Notes under the pieces: model-generated
Database searches by the model: none
What the model saw: only the letters and a program-made list of their open reading frames with translations
Told to the model about the DNA's origin: nothing
From: Antedon mediterranea
Lineage: Eukaryota; Echinodermata; Crinoidea; Comatulida; Antedonidae
DNA length: 64,000 nucleotides
NCBI RefSeq assembly: GCF_964355755.1
Contig: NC_092671.1
Span: 1,121,001-1,185,000, forward strand
Direction of reading: 5' to 3'
Shown: one piece after another, positions 25,701-36,840 of the stretch
How the letters are laid out: each line of letters opens with the position of its first letter
Numbering within the stretch: position 1 is the first letter of the stretch
Position numbers and translations under genes: made by a program

Positions 25701-28700
25701 GAGGTCATCTGATATCCCTTTCCATGATAAGTTTAACTTTAACAAGCACGTGTTAATGTTCAAGAATTCTTGAAAACATATCTCTCCCATGCTGTCATCA
25801 AATTCAATATTGCTTATGTCAAGATCCTTTATATTTGGAATAAATTCTCTAGCCCATTTTCGATGAACTTTGACCGCTGAAGATGCAACAAATTCATGCC
25901 CTGATATTTCATCTGTGATGACCTCTGTTTCGGTTTGCTTACTAGTAGGCTTGTTAAAATCTAAAAATGAATCTGCATCTCCGTTACTGTCAGCGTTTTC
26001 ATCGGAACATTCATGACATATTTCTTGTAGCATATTATCAACAAATTCTGAGACGATTCTGTTTAAACTTTCATCGTGTTGAGATCGAAGCGTTAATGAC
26101 GCTTTAGAGCTTTCTGTGCTATCTGAAGAAGTATCGCTCATTGGTAACATGACCTCTGACGGATTGACCCCAACCGCCCTTGAAGAACCATTTGATACGG
26201 CTTGTTCACTATTAATTGATACAGCTTGTTCATTATTTGATACAGAATATCTATCATCTGGGAAGTCTGCATCATGTGAGTCCTTGGCATTGTCTAACAA
26301 TGTGATTTCATTAAGAGCTGATGCAGCTAAAGTGTCAACAACACAATCAAATGAAGTATTTTCCAATGAAAATTCATTAAATGACAATTTTACATCTTCT
26401 AGTTCCAATAATTTGACATTTTCATGTTCTTCTTGATAGTTATTTGTTTCTGCTGGTACAAATACAACATCAGGATTACCCTTCGTCTCTACATCTGATG
26501 CTTCAGGGCGTGTTTCTTCTTCTTCAGTCTTAACGTTTTTTTGATGCATTCTATCAAGAGAATCAATATTTTGAAGATCATTTTGAGCATCATTTGGTTG
26601 GACTAAACGACCAACAGATTGACACAAATCTTCTTCTGACTTTTGTACTATAACTTCATTCTCTGGTTTGCCTACTCCTAGTTTTACCCCCTCTATTGTA
26701 GTATCTTGGTTCAGTAGGGCATTGCCTTCGACAGGGTTTTTATGCTTTGTTACATGATTCAATTGAAGAGGTGCATCATGGTGACCATTTTTTGGCTTGT
26801 CTACTACCTCCTTGTCATCAGGTTTCTTCCTTTTTTCCTCAGTCACTTTGTATACACGTGGTAAATCATCAATATCTGATTCCTCACTTTCTTTAGTAAA
26901 CATCATCTCAAGTTCTAGTGTCTGGTATTCCCGCATTAGATTAGACGTAACAGAACCAGAAGTATCTTGGTTGAAAGTGGAGGCCAGCTCAACAGCATCA
27001 TACCATGTATGGCCACAAAGGTACCACAGTAATGTACAATCCATCTGTTTATCAAGAAATAAAAATAAATGTCATTAAGTACAGTTATCATATCTATTTA
27101 TTATTCATTATTACAGTATAACCCTTTTTTTTGACAACCCTATTCAGGGAACACTTTCTCATGGACCAAATGCGGGAAAATATATGTTTTAACACTATGG
27201 CCAACCTCTATTCAGGGAACACTTTCTCATGGATCAAATGCGGGACAATATATGTTTTAACACTATGGCCAACCTCTATTCAGGGAACACTTTCTCATGG
27301 ATCAAATGCGGGACAATATATGTTTTAACACTATGGACAACCTCTATTCAGGGGACACTTTCTCATGGATCAAATGCAGGACAATATATGTTTTAACACT
27401 ATGGCCAACCTCTATTCAGGGGACACTTTCTCATGGATCAAATGCGGGACAATATATGTTTTAACACTATGGCCAACCTCTATTCAGGGGACACTTTCTC
27501 ATGGATCAAATGCGGGACAATATATGTTTTAACACTATGGCCAACCTCTATTCATTGTACACTTTCTCATGGATCAAATGCGGGACAATATATGTTTTAA
27601 CACTATAGCCAACCTCTATTCAGGGGACACTTTCTCATGGATCAAATGCGGGACAATATATGTTTTAACACTATGGCCAACCTCTATTCATTGGACACTT
27701 TCTCATGGATCAAATGCGGGACAATATATGTTTTAACACTATGGACAACCTCTATTCAGGGGACACTTTCTCATGGATCAAATGCGGGACAATATATGTT
27801 TTAACACTATGGCCAACCTCTATTCATTGGACACTTTCTCATGGATCAAATGCTGGACAATATATGTTTTAACACTATGGACAACCTCTATTCATTGGAC
27901 ACTTTCTCATGGATCAAATGCGGGACAATATATGTTTTAACACTATGGACAACCTCTATTCAGGGGAACACCCATATAAAGGGGACACTTTGTTGCATCC
28001 TAAAGATGTCTTCTTAATAGGGATTCCACTGTATTATTATTATTATTATTTTTTAAGAAAATTTCCAAGGATAGGCATCATAAGTGAGTTAATTCACTGT
28101 CCAACCTTGTTTACAAGATAAATATACACATACAATATACAGATATCATACATAAACAAAGTCTCCCCGGGGGAGAGGTTATCCTTTATAGTGATGTAAA
28201 AATACAAACTGATCTATTAATTTAAAGAGTATGGTAAATGCCAATTTACAGCTGCTAAAACCTATTAAACCTTCTTAAAAAGAACCTACCCCGGTGTAGG
28301 ACACATTAAGAACCTGTAAAGAACTTCCACAGAGCGCTACCAGATAACGAATACAAGTACTTGTTAAGTTTTGGTTACAAGAGACGTCAACATCTGTAAG
28401 ATGTTGTCCTGGGGAACCACATTGTGTTTCTTGGATTGATGTGCCTTCAACTTTGCTTTCAGATGACGACGACAACTTGAGGTTAAACACCTGATCAGTG
28501 ATGCCTGAACACATGGACAGGTTCAACTGAGACAAGTTCCTGCAGTTTATAAGTATTCTCTAAGTGAAGAAAATGATTGATGAGTTTGGATATGACATTA
28601 TTATAATATCATACAGAGGCAGATCCAGCATGTGGGTGGTGATGTCCACTCCCACTAAATTGTACAATAATAATAATAATGATTATCTTTTTTCAGATGT

Positions 28701-29296
28701 TCAAATAATATACCTGGACATTTTCATTTGAAAGAGTTTTACAATATTCAAATGATAGTGATGTTAGGGTCTGAAGATTTTGACCAATCAGAAGACAGAG
28801 TTCAGTAGTTGTTTCTGATGGTGGGTGACATTTGTTCAACTGTATGTGCTGAAGACGAGGACATCTGAAAGAAATTTAAGCAAAGTTAAATATAATTTAA
28901 ATATAGTGTCAACAGAAAAAGCAACAATAATTTTTACGATGATGACTAGACTAATAAAGACTTCATTATAAACTTGTCTTACTTTTTCATGACATTCCCT
29001 AAATGCTTCAGTTCTTCTTGATCACATAGAATACCAGTACACTGGTTAAGACAAAGTCTTTTCATATGGGGTGCCACCAATACCTCAAGAAGCTCACCAG
29101 TTAAAAGTCTTGGGTGTTGGTCAACAAAAGTCTCTAAGATGTCAAGACTGATCGCCGTGAAGCATTGAGTTGATAGCTGTTTTAATAACGTTTTTGCATT
29201 CTTTCGCAATTCCACACTGTGTCGGTCATCATGATCAAGTAAAATTTTGACTGCAGCTTTAACAGTCAGAAATTGAAGCGAAAAAACTGTTGCCAT
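22736..29296 (-). CDS. Leucine-rich-repeat protein, 964 aa, nine exons
   Basis: Exons in transcript order: 29296-28983, 28864-28714, 28559-28290, 27044-25653, 25253-25172, 24284-24006, 23663-23550, 23121-23021, 22927-22736. They total 2895 bp with phase kept at every GT/AG junction; the start has a good context (ACCAAAATGG). Residues about 80-265 and 644-930 are LRRs of the cysteine-containing (F-box/AMN1) type, for example CRNLSQLNLSMCSGITD and LTILHLNWCEEITDGGL. The long fourth exon puts a strongly acidic, Ser/Asp/Glu-rich and probably disordered segment (about residues 265-640) between the two solenoid halves. The C-terminus (LSLQYCDLVNDRHL, then DYYGEQIVPKL) is compact. I see no F-box, signal peptide or membrane segment. 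Such LRRs usually bind proteins, often as substrate adaptors; that role is inferred. I do not recognise a named orthologue. The donor of exon 5 (GAAG/GTTTGG) is weak; exon 6 was chosen to begin at 24284 because it restores phase. Confidence 0.88.
23299..23369. repeat. Perfect 28-bp-arm hairpin in an LRR-gene intron
   Basis: The arm 23299-23326 (starting GTTAGATAACCGTACTATAG) is exactly inverted at 23342-23369, with a loop of 15 bases. It lies in the intron between exons 7 and 8. Perfect identity suggests a recent fold-back insertion. Confidence 0.9.
23726..23962. repeat. 39-bp minisatellite, six copies, intronic
   Basis: Six units of 39 bp (CAGATTTGATATATAGTGTA, then GACAGAGCTTTAGATTATA) with one G/A variant. 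The unit length is a multiple of three, so stop-free frames run on both strands; they are artefacts. Part of the unit, TAGTGTAGACAGAGCTTTA, equals the right end of the family B elements, which suggests its origin. It sits in the intron between exons 6 and 7 of the LRR gene. Confidence 0.92.
27133..27970. repeat. 68-bp minisatellite, twelve copies, intronic
   Basis: Twelve units with a strict period of 68 bp (ACACTTTCTCATGGA at 27151, 27219 and so on to 27899) show a few substitutions, such as GGGGA, GGGAA and TTGGA before CACTTTC. The array lies in intron 3 of the LRR gene, close upstream of exon 4. Open frames across it are by-products. Confidence 0.95.
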
Positions 29297-29404
29297 TTTG
29301 GTTTTTAAAATGGTATACAGAACTGAAAATAGAAAAAATCCCAGACCATGTCTATTTGTTTAGCATGTTGTTGAAATTTGTATTAACTGTAGACCTAGGC
29401 CTAG

Positions 29405-29515
29405 TCTGGGTTCCAGACGGAGTTTTGTCTTAATATTAGTAAAAAGATAAATATTTTGGCACATATGGCGTTTCATACGTTTACTACTTGATTTTGGATA
29501 CTCCGTCTGGGGAAA
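29405..29515. repeat. Small inverted repeat upstream of the LRR gene
   Basis: TTCCAGACGGAGT and ACTCCGTCTGGGGAA face each other about 80 bp apart, within 220 bp of the LRR start codon. It could be a small transposon remnant. No target duplication is evident. Confidence 0.45.
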
Positions 29516-30599
29516 CACGCACAAGTCACGTGGTTTGACACCAAGAATTCTTGGTGCATACGATTATCCGGTTGACTAGTTTCAGCTGCATGCGATTGGC
29601 TACTCACTCGTACACTATTTTAATATTCATATTTCAAAGACTAAACATCTAAGATGATGCGCATGCGCTATTTTACGTTTAGACAATGTGTACTTGGGTA
29701 CATCATGGAGATACCTCCATGGGTACGGGTGGGTACATTGATGAAAGTTTCTGAAGGCTAGAAATGATTTTATCCCTGTCTGGTAATTATTTGATGGGAT
29801 TTTTCCCAAGAACATGAAAACTCGTCTTGATATGATAGGCTAGCTTCTCCGCAAATCAAACATTGATTCAATGGATCATTTATTACGCGGAGATATTTTG
29901 ATTTAATTCCCACCCAGACCCTGTCCTGTTCTGTATGGTGGTGTAGCCCTGTTGTGTGCCGGTGATGGTATGTAGGCCTACCTTATTGGCGTTTTATTCG
30001 GCAGGTCATACGTGCGAGTTGAGTAGGACCTACGAAGGAGGCCTAGGCCAAGGACTAAACAATTAATAAACAAAACAACTTGGCAACACGATTTTATATT
30101 TCAACAGTCTCGATCGTACATTCAGCACTGTTCGTATAGTACTCGATCTTTTTTATTTTGAAACAAAATGACTCGATCTTTTTTATTTTGAAACAAAATG
30201 ATCATTGGTTGATTCGAAATCCATATTTACATACCGCCCGCCCCATATAGCCAAATACGGTATCGTAACCTACGTCATTCTTATCGGATGCTTGCGGTCT
30301 GCAAATCGATTTCTATACGTGTTTCACAAGTCTGTATTTTAAGACAAAAATCGCGGTCGAAATAAAAACAAATAAATAAAAAAAAAGACAATACAGACTT
30401 GGAGCAAGTCTAACCTAGGCCTTGATGTAATTGGCAATACCTACAGTATCTAACTAGGCTACTACTCTTGTTTACTTGATTCCCAGGATTTTCCTGGGTA
30501 TAGAAGCCAAGCATACAGTGCTTATAGGCCCCTCGATGAAAATAATGTTTTAACATACGGCGCAAATTTTAGTGGGTGGTCAGCCCAACGTTTCTCAAT
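29516..30599. other. Intergenic, no gene seen
   Basis: No coding pattern. A 30-bp duplication (ACTCGATCTTTTTTATTTTG and on) lies at about 30140-30200. Several partial TAGGCCTA octamers are present. Confidence 0.45.
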
Positions 30600-30712
30600 T
30601 GCAGCCTTGAAAGAATTTAAGGATTTTGAATTCACATCATCCTCAGGCAGCGAATTCCATGATCTGGTTACTCTTACCTTTAGTGATTCTTACCTTTAGT
30701 GATTAAAAGAGG
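30600..30712 (-). mobile_element. LINE C-terminal fragment
   Basis: The minus strand reads VRVTRSWNSLPEDDVNSKSL followed by NSFKAAIEK, the usual ending of LINE reverse-transcriptase ORFs (WNSLP motif). A second, less decayed copy of the same protein end lies next to it at 30721-31850. Confidence 0.65.
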
Positions 30713-30720
30713 CTGTGAGC

Positions 30721-31850
30721 TTAATGCTTGTAATAGTTGCCTCCTCTCCTTTTGTTTATGTGAATGTCGAGGTTGTTTTTGAATGAATTTGTGTTTGTGC
30801 TGTTAATGACATGTTCTGGTAGTGAGTTCCATTTGTTGATTGCTCTGACGTCAAAATAGGTATCTCTCCTGATGGTTTTGTATCTAGGTTTAGATAGTGT
30901 AAGTGAGTGTCCTCTGGTTATGTTATGCGCGATTTGAACGATTTGCGCAATTTGAAATTGCGCAAAAAAATCCTTGCGCAATTTGAAATTGCGCAAGGAT
31001 TTTTTTGCGCAATTTCAAATTGCGCAATCAACTTGCGCAATTTCAAATTGCGCAAGAAAATCTTTGCGCAATTTTAAATTGCGCTGCACAATTTGTAAAT
31101 TGCGCAAGATAGTTCTTGCGCAATATGACACCTTTGCGCAATTTGAAAACGAACTGTAAATTTTCCCATACATGGCTAGGCTAGGCCTAGGCAGAGGAGT
31201 TTAAAATTTAGTATTTTATTATATAAATAAGACCATTTCAATGAAGATAATGTTTAATAGTTAATACTCACTTTTTAAGTTTTTTACATTAGTTTAAGCT
31301 AGGCCATGTAACCTAGTCAGTATCAGTAGTCCAGACCCTGGCTAGGCTAGAGTAGTATAGCCGGCCGCCTGCGCCGCGCCCGCCTGGTGGAACACCACCG
31401 CTTCGTCGGTTCTTCGACGGTATGCTAACTTATAACAATATTTGCACTACTAAAATAAGGAAATGCGATATTTATCTTTAATTTTGAATCATTCTTAGAA
31501 ATTACTATAAAAATATGGGTGTGCATGGTTTCACAATCTGTCGAAAAACCTTGCGCAATTTGCAGATTACTTGCGCAATTTAATACGTTGCTTGCGCAAT
31601 TTGAAACACATGTTTCAATTCAAATTGCGCAAGGATTTTTTTTGCGCAATTTCAAATTGCGCAAATCGTTCAAATCGCGCATAACAGTTATATAACCTCC
31701 AGGGTTCTGCCTTAGAGTGAAAAATGAATTTGCCTCAATGTTTACTTCTTGTAAAGGCATTTCTCCTTGAATTTGTTCGTACATAATGATGACGTAATTT
31801 ATAAGAATGGCCTCGTGTAATACTGTCAACATTAAAATCTTAGCTAGCAG
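30721..31850 (-). mobile_element. LINE ORF2 C-terminal relic split by an insertion
   Basis: Downstream of the insertion (30920-30721, minus) the frame reads TRGHSLTLSKPRYKTIRRDT and then WNSLPEHVINS, a typical non-LTR ORF2 end. Upstream (about 31850-31687) the same frame has EANSFFTLRQNP. The 766-bp element at 30921-31686 lies between the two. Leaving out that element and one copy of the GTTA duplication makes the frame continuous, which supports both calls. Confidence 0.75.
30921..31686. mobile_element. Palindrome-rich inverted-repeat element with GTTA duplication
   Basis: The ends are inverted: TGTTATGCGCGATTTGAACG at 30921 and its complement ending at 31686; the similarity extends about 65 bp inwards. 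GTTA flanks both sides (30917-30920, 31687-31690). Inside are at least five full or near-full copies and several half copies of a 23-bp palindrome built from TTGCGCAATTT and its inverse, at 30943, 30974, 31005, 31033, about 31064 and 31642. The centre (31145-31545) is non-coding, with a GC-rich patch at about 31360-31420. No transposase is encoded. I cannot assign a superfamily. Confidence 0.75.
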
Positions 31851-33267
31851 GTACAATCAGTAGATATAGATAGGCCTAGTACTGTCTAGTAAAGTTAGTA
31901 CTCTCTCTTCTTCTGGCTGGGCCTACTTTCCACTAACCCTCTATCATACACAACATTTAGACGGTCAGTTAATGTAGTTAGCAATGTGAATATAGTGTAA
32001 ATATGTAATCAATATTATAAACTTGGCTATATACCCATATTATCATACAATACTTACAATCATATCAAATAAATTCAGTTTTCACTTATAATTTCATCGA
32101 CCTCTCTTCTGTCAGTTGTTTGTTTACCATCACCAACAGTAGTCAGTCAGGAAGAAACCATTTTGGATACTTCTTGGCAGTCGGATTTTATGGAACTATG
32201 GCGCGTCAAACAGAAATGTTTATATTTCTAATAATTAAAGTAATTTTAAAACAGAAACAATTGTACTACAAATAAAAGTGCTTTTTGAACGTTATAAATG
32301 TATTTACTGTTAAAAAAATATTTGTTATAGTAGATTAATTGTAATCTTATATTACAGAAATACAACTATTAGCGTTTCATACAACACCAGGAAAGCAAAC
32401 AGCATCCGTTATGACACCCTAGAAATGTTACAAAAATAACCACACAAAGGACGGAAGAGGGCAGTAGTAAAAAAAAATGGGAGACCTAGATCTGCGAAAC
32501 TTCTACTCGCTAGGCCTAGCCAGCTGCTAGTACTTGCCTAGTTAGTAGGGGCCAGGGCTTCCTAAGCTAGTCAACTCGAAGTAATTAGTAATACCAAACA
32601 CAATTCAGGTAAACTGTATTTAAATAGCTGTCCTACAGTTGGATTAGGTTTGCTAATGCTATAAGAGTAGTAGGCCTAGGTCCTAGGCTAGGCCTAAGAT
32701 AAGAGTTAAGGAAGATAGGACCAAGGCCCTAGTGACGTGAGAGAGAGGCTCGTTAAATAGAAGCCTGCCCTCTACTGAATGTAGAAGTTCAGTAATATTG
32801 TAAGAGATTATAGATAGGAGGCAGTCAGCTTTATCTGTGGTATAGAAAGAAGGTTATTTTTCGATATTTACACCTATTATAAATTGATTAATATTCAAGT
32901 TAACTAGGAGGCCTAGCTAGGCCTAGAAGAAAATAAAAGTTTGTATTGTAATAAATAAAGAGTTAATTCCTGGAATTTATCTTTGAAAATTGGTAACAAT
33001 CAATACATTTTTATTAATTTATATGAATATGCAAGAAAAAATATAAATAAACGAGAAATATATATAAATACTGTAAATAAATCATCAATAATGCTAGTCA
33101 TGTATTCTGCTTTCCAACAAATGAGAAATATTACTGTTTCTTTTGACTTTGTTTTTCAGTCTTATTTGTTGCATTTGAAGTTACAACTGAAAAAACTACT
33201 ATAAAAACTGGCTAAATCATACTTCAACTAGGCATATAGCCTTCGTACTATCATATTATTTCAAACG
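31851..33267. other. Upstream region of the TMEM267 gene
   Basis: No coding exon supported. It is rich in TAGGCCTA-type motifs (about 32500-32520 and 32670-32700). A 5' untranslated exon may lie here but cannot be placed from sequence alone. Confidence 0.4.
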
Positions 33268-34200
33268 ATGCGGCTGCCTATAAACAATTTAAATAATGGA
33301 TTTAGTAAAAGTAAAATTAAAGAAATTCTTAGCAGTACAAATTTTATCTCTGCAACTTTTCTGGGTGCATTTTGTTTAACCTGTGATCACTTTGCTCAAA
33401 GTGATTTTGTCAGAAGAAATCGTGTTTGCGCTGCGCTTCTTGATACCTTTACCCATTTTATGATTGCATCGTGGATGTGGACAATTGTTTTAGGAGGCAG
33501 CATCACTTCAAAGAATGTCTTTCAGATTGTCTTTGCTGGATTGCTAGCTAGTGCAATGGATATTGATCACTTCATTGCAGCACGTTCTATACACTTAAAG
33601 GTAAAGTTTTGTTCTGCTTTATAAAATTTGCACATAATTTATTTTATTTAAGACTGCAGTTATCATTAAGTTATTAATTAGAAGTTATTTTAATAGAAAA
33701 TGTTTCTAAATTGATTATACAGTAACAAAAAAGATATGTATTTAAATTATTTTGCATAATAAAATGTTTTACTTACTTATGGGTCAACAATGAGCTAGTC
33801 TGTGAGAAGTATTAATTTAACTAAATTTACAATTAAAATAAGTTTTAATTTTCTTTTCTTCCCACAGGATGCGACCTTTCTTCAACAGAGACCGTTACTT
33901 CACATGACAACCCTCATTCCAATTCTAGCCATCGTCAGTGAGATCATTATCTGCATAAGTGGCTTACACCGGCTTCATTTCTTTCCTTACCTCTTCACTC
34001 TTTCATGGTTTTCACACCATATAAGGGATGGCACGCGTAGAGGCCTGTGGTTATGGCCCTTTGGCAGCACCCCTCCTGTGCCTTATTTTGTGTATTTTGC
34101 ATCAACGTTAGTTTTACCGTTTACTACATCTTTGCTGATGAGTGCAACTGGTTCACCTATGCATGCTGTAAAGTTGCATAGAGTTGTTCATAATGTATGA
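33268..34200 (+). CDS. TMEM267: Transmembrane protein 267 orthologue, two exons, 221 aa
   Basis: Exon 1 is 33268-33600 (donor AAAG/GTAAAG) and exon 2 is 33868-34200 (acceptor CCCACAG), each 333 bp and joined in phase 0. The protein matches vertebrate TMEM267 (about 215 aa) in length and in its signature stretches: LGAFCL (32-37), GLLASAMDIDHF (91-102), RPLLH (119-123) and SHHIRDGTRRGLW (160-172). Four or so hydrophobic segments are visible (about 24-40, 64-78, 86-102, 124-142, 184-202), so it is a multi-pass membrane protein; its molecular function is not established. The conserved DID-H and HHIRD residues resemble metal-ligand motifs of YdjM/DUF457 membrane hydrolases, which is only inference. 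The first upstream ATG in frame was taken as the start. Confidence 0.93.
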
Positions 34201-34250
34201 GGAATACTAGATATTTTGCTAGGGAGACAAGTTTTACTACAAACTATTAG

Positions 34251-36814
34251 TACTCTAGTAGCTAGATCAACTTTCGTATGCACTTTGAGGTCCAGAGAAT
34301 TTGACTTCAGAAATTGGTTTAGGATGGTCAAACAATCATTATTGGCCTGGTTACACATTTTGAAAATGTGGCGAAAGGTCAAAAGGTCAGGGTGAAAGGT
34401 TATCAAACTAAACACCAATAGGTCCTTAAATCTCGACAACCACTGGTCACAGAGAGGTAATTTTAGTATCAAATTGATCAATTAATATCAAAAAGTTAAA
34501 AAAAATGCTTGGTAATTGTAGATTATGGTAGTTAATGTAATGTGTTGTGATACAATTATTGTGTAAATGCATGTGGCGGGTGTATTCCACATGGTGTTCT
34601 ATTGGAGGGAATGGTGGCGTTTATTTGAGGGAGGCTTTTATTCAAAGCGGGTGTTAATTCGAATAAATACTCTAATTTTAATAATTATAATTCGCTTCTC
34701 AACTGATAAAAGGTACTTTACATGATTCGTTTTCTTCTTTATGCCTTTTAACGAAATGTTTCTGTCTTTTAGAATAAAAGTGACACTGTCATAGATAACA
34801 TTAAATGGATCTTCTCCTCCAGGTGCCAGTATAATGATTTAAAACAATGACATATCATTATCCTGACACGATTGCACTCACAATGGATCTTCATTCTATC
34901 ATCTGTTTGTTTGTGACTACAGTACAAGTTGACAACAATCTTTTGCATATTTTTAAATGCCAATACATAGTTTCATTACTATTGTACAATATGTCCAGCT
35001 TTCCTGAAAACACCCTTGTGTACTGTAGTACAGTGTTGTAGTATGATTTTATCATGATAACTTCTGATGCTTTTATTGTCAATGCATTCACTACCTAAAA
35101 CATGTCAAAGTTTCTAGTCGTATTGATAATAAATCTCCAGAAACATATATTGTTTTATTATCTACACTGGGAGCAGACGTGTATAATATACACCGACAAA
35201 ACTTATACATATTATGTATAAGTTTTGTCGGTAACATTTAAAAATATTATGCAACAGTGTTACGGAATAATGACAATGAATTGGTCTATTATAGTTGTCT
35301 CTGATACCTTTTAGTACATGATTGTACTTGCACCAGGATAGAATGAGGTTTAATCCAGTTATTATTCTTATTATATTAATTATAATTTTTTTTATCTGGG
35401 GTGTATTTATTTGATTATACATGTTACCATTATTACACCCAAACAAAATAAACGCCTTCCCTGAATAAATAAATGCCCGGGCCTTTTATTCGGGTAACTA
35501 TGGTAAGTTACTTCTAGCATTCTTAACTGTTGAGCTCGAGTATTTATTCGAATTAACACCCTCTTTGAATAAAAGCCTCCCTCAAATAAACGCCACCCTC
35601 AAATAAACGCCACCATTCCCTCCAATAGAACATCATGTGGAATAAACGCTCCGCCACATGCATTTACAAAATAATTGTATCACAACACATTTTAACTACC
35701 ATAATCTACAATTTACCAAGCATTTTGACATAATTTTATCATCTTTTGATAATAATTGTGCTGTATTTTTTTACATCTAGGTGGTATTTATTTGATTATA
35801 CATGTTACCATATTATACCCCAAATAAAGATGCCTCCCCTCCCCTAAAAACCCTTTTGAACAATAAATGCCCAGGGCGTTTAATCGGATACACATGGCAA
35901 GTTACTTCTAGCATTCTGAAAAGAGCTGTTGAGCTTGACGTTTATATCAAAATGTTCTCGTGGACAGCAATAACTAGTACTTGAAATTGAAACAATTTAA
36001 AGTATCAGTTATTGCATAACATTACTGTCTAAGGATAAGTTGTGTAGAGATATGTTTTTTGTTTGAAACATTTAGTAATAGTATTTTCTGTTCATCTTTT
36101 AACCACATTTTCTATTACAATGAATGTAAATATGTATATTTCGAACAATTTGATACCAAATTTAAGTTTCTACGACCAGTACTTACAGAGATATGAAGAT
36201 GCCCTGGTATGTGGGTCAAAGGTCAGAAATCGCATTTCTGATCATTTTTTACTAAAATGCCCCATTAGACGGAATATAAATGCATGCCTTCTGAACATTT
36301 TGAGATCAAAATTGACTTGCTGCGACCAGTGGTTGCCGAGATACAAGTACCTTTATTTATTTGTTCATATAACCCTTGACCCTGACCCTTTGACCTTTTG
36401 TAACATTTTTCAAATGTGTAACAAATAACAAAATATATATTTTGAACAATTTAAAACCAAATTCAAGTGTCTACGACCAGTAGTTACGGAGATAAATACA
36501 TGCCCTGTGTTGTGGGTCAAAGGTCAGAAATGGCATTTCCGGTCATTTTTAACTAAAATGTCCCTTTAGACTGAATATAAATGTATACCTTCTGATCAAT
36601 TTGAGACCAAAATTACTTCGCTGTGACGAGTGGTTGTTGAGATTTAAGGACATATTGGCGTTTGGTCTTATGACCTTTCACCCTGACCTTTTGCCACATT
36701 TTCAAAATGTGTAACCAAGCCAAAAATGATTGTTTGACCACCCTAAACCAATTTCTGAAGTCAAATTCTCTGGACCTCAAAGTGCATACGAAAGTTGATC
36801 TAGCTACTAGAGTA
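34251..36814. mobile_element. 2.56-kb fold-back element next to TMEM267
   Basis: The ends TACTCTAGTAGCTAGATCAA and the exact inverse (ending at 36814) continue as long inverted arms: 34251-34480 pairs with about 36590-36814, and about 34500-34690 pairs with about 35540-35740. TAG lies outside both ends (34248-34250, 36815-36817), consistent with a 3-bp duplication. The right arm has grown by direct repeats: about 35395-35560 resembles 35765-35945, and 36138-36430 resembles 36437-36720 (GGGTCAAAGGTCAGAAAT in each). There is no coding region. It starts 50 bp after the TMEM267 stop, so it probably forms part of that transcript's 3' region. Confidence 0.8.
35192..35232. repeat. Perfect 19-bp-arm hairpin
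   Basis: ACCGACAAAACTTATACAT is exactly inverted after a 3-base loop. It lies in the central loop of the fold-back element. Confidence 0.9.
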
Positions 36815-36840
36815 TAGTGGTTGTATTCATCAATCACTTA

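Noticed and set aside
26116-26436. A 106-residue Ser-rich plus-strand frame (also 26797-27078)
   Set aside because: Antisense shadow of the long acidic LRR exon 4.
27131-28121. Small repetitive proteins with MDQMRDNICFNT-like units
   Set aside because: They are translations of the 68-bp intronic minisatellite, not genes.
36063-36428. A 121-residue plus-strand frame (also 34188-34481 minus, 36613-36837 minus)
   Set aside because: These fall in the inverted arms and direct repeats of the fold-back element. Similar peptides arise because the DNA is repeated.
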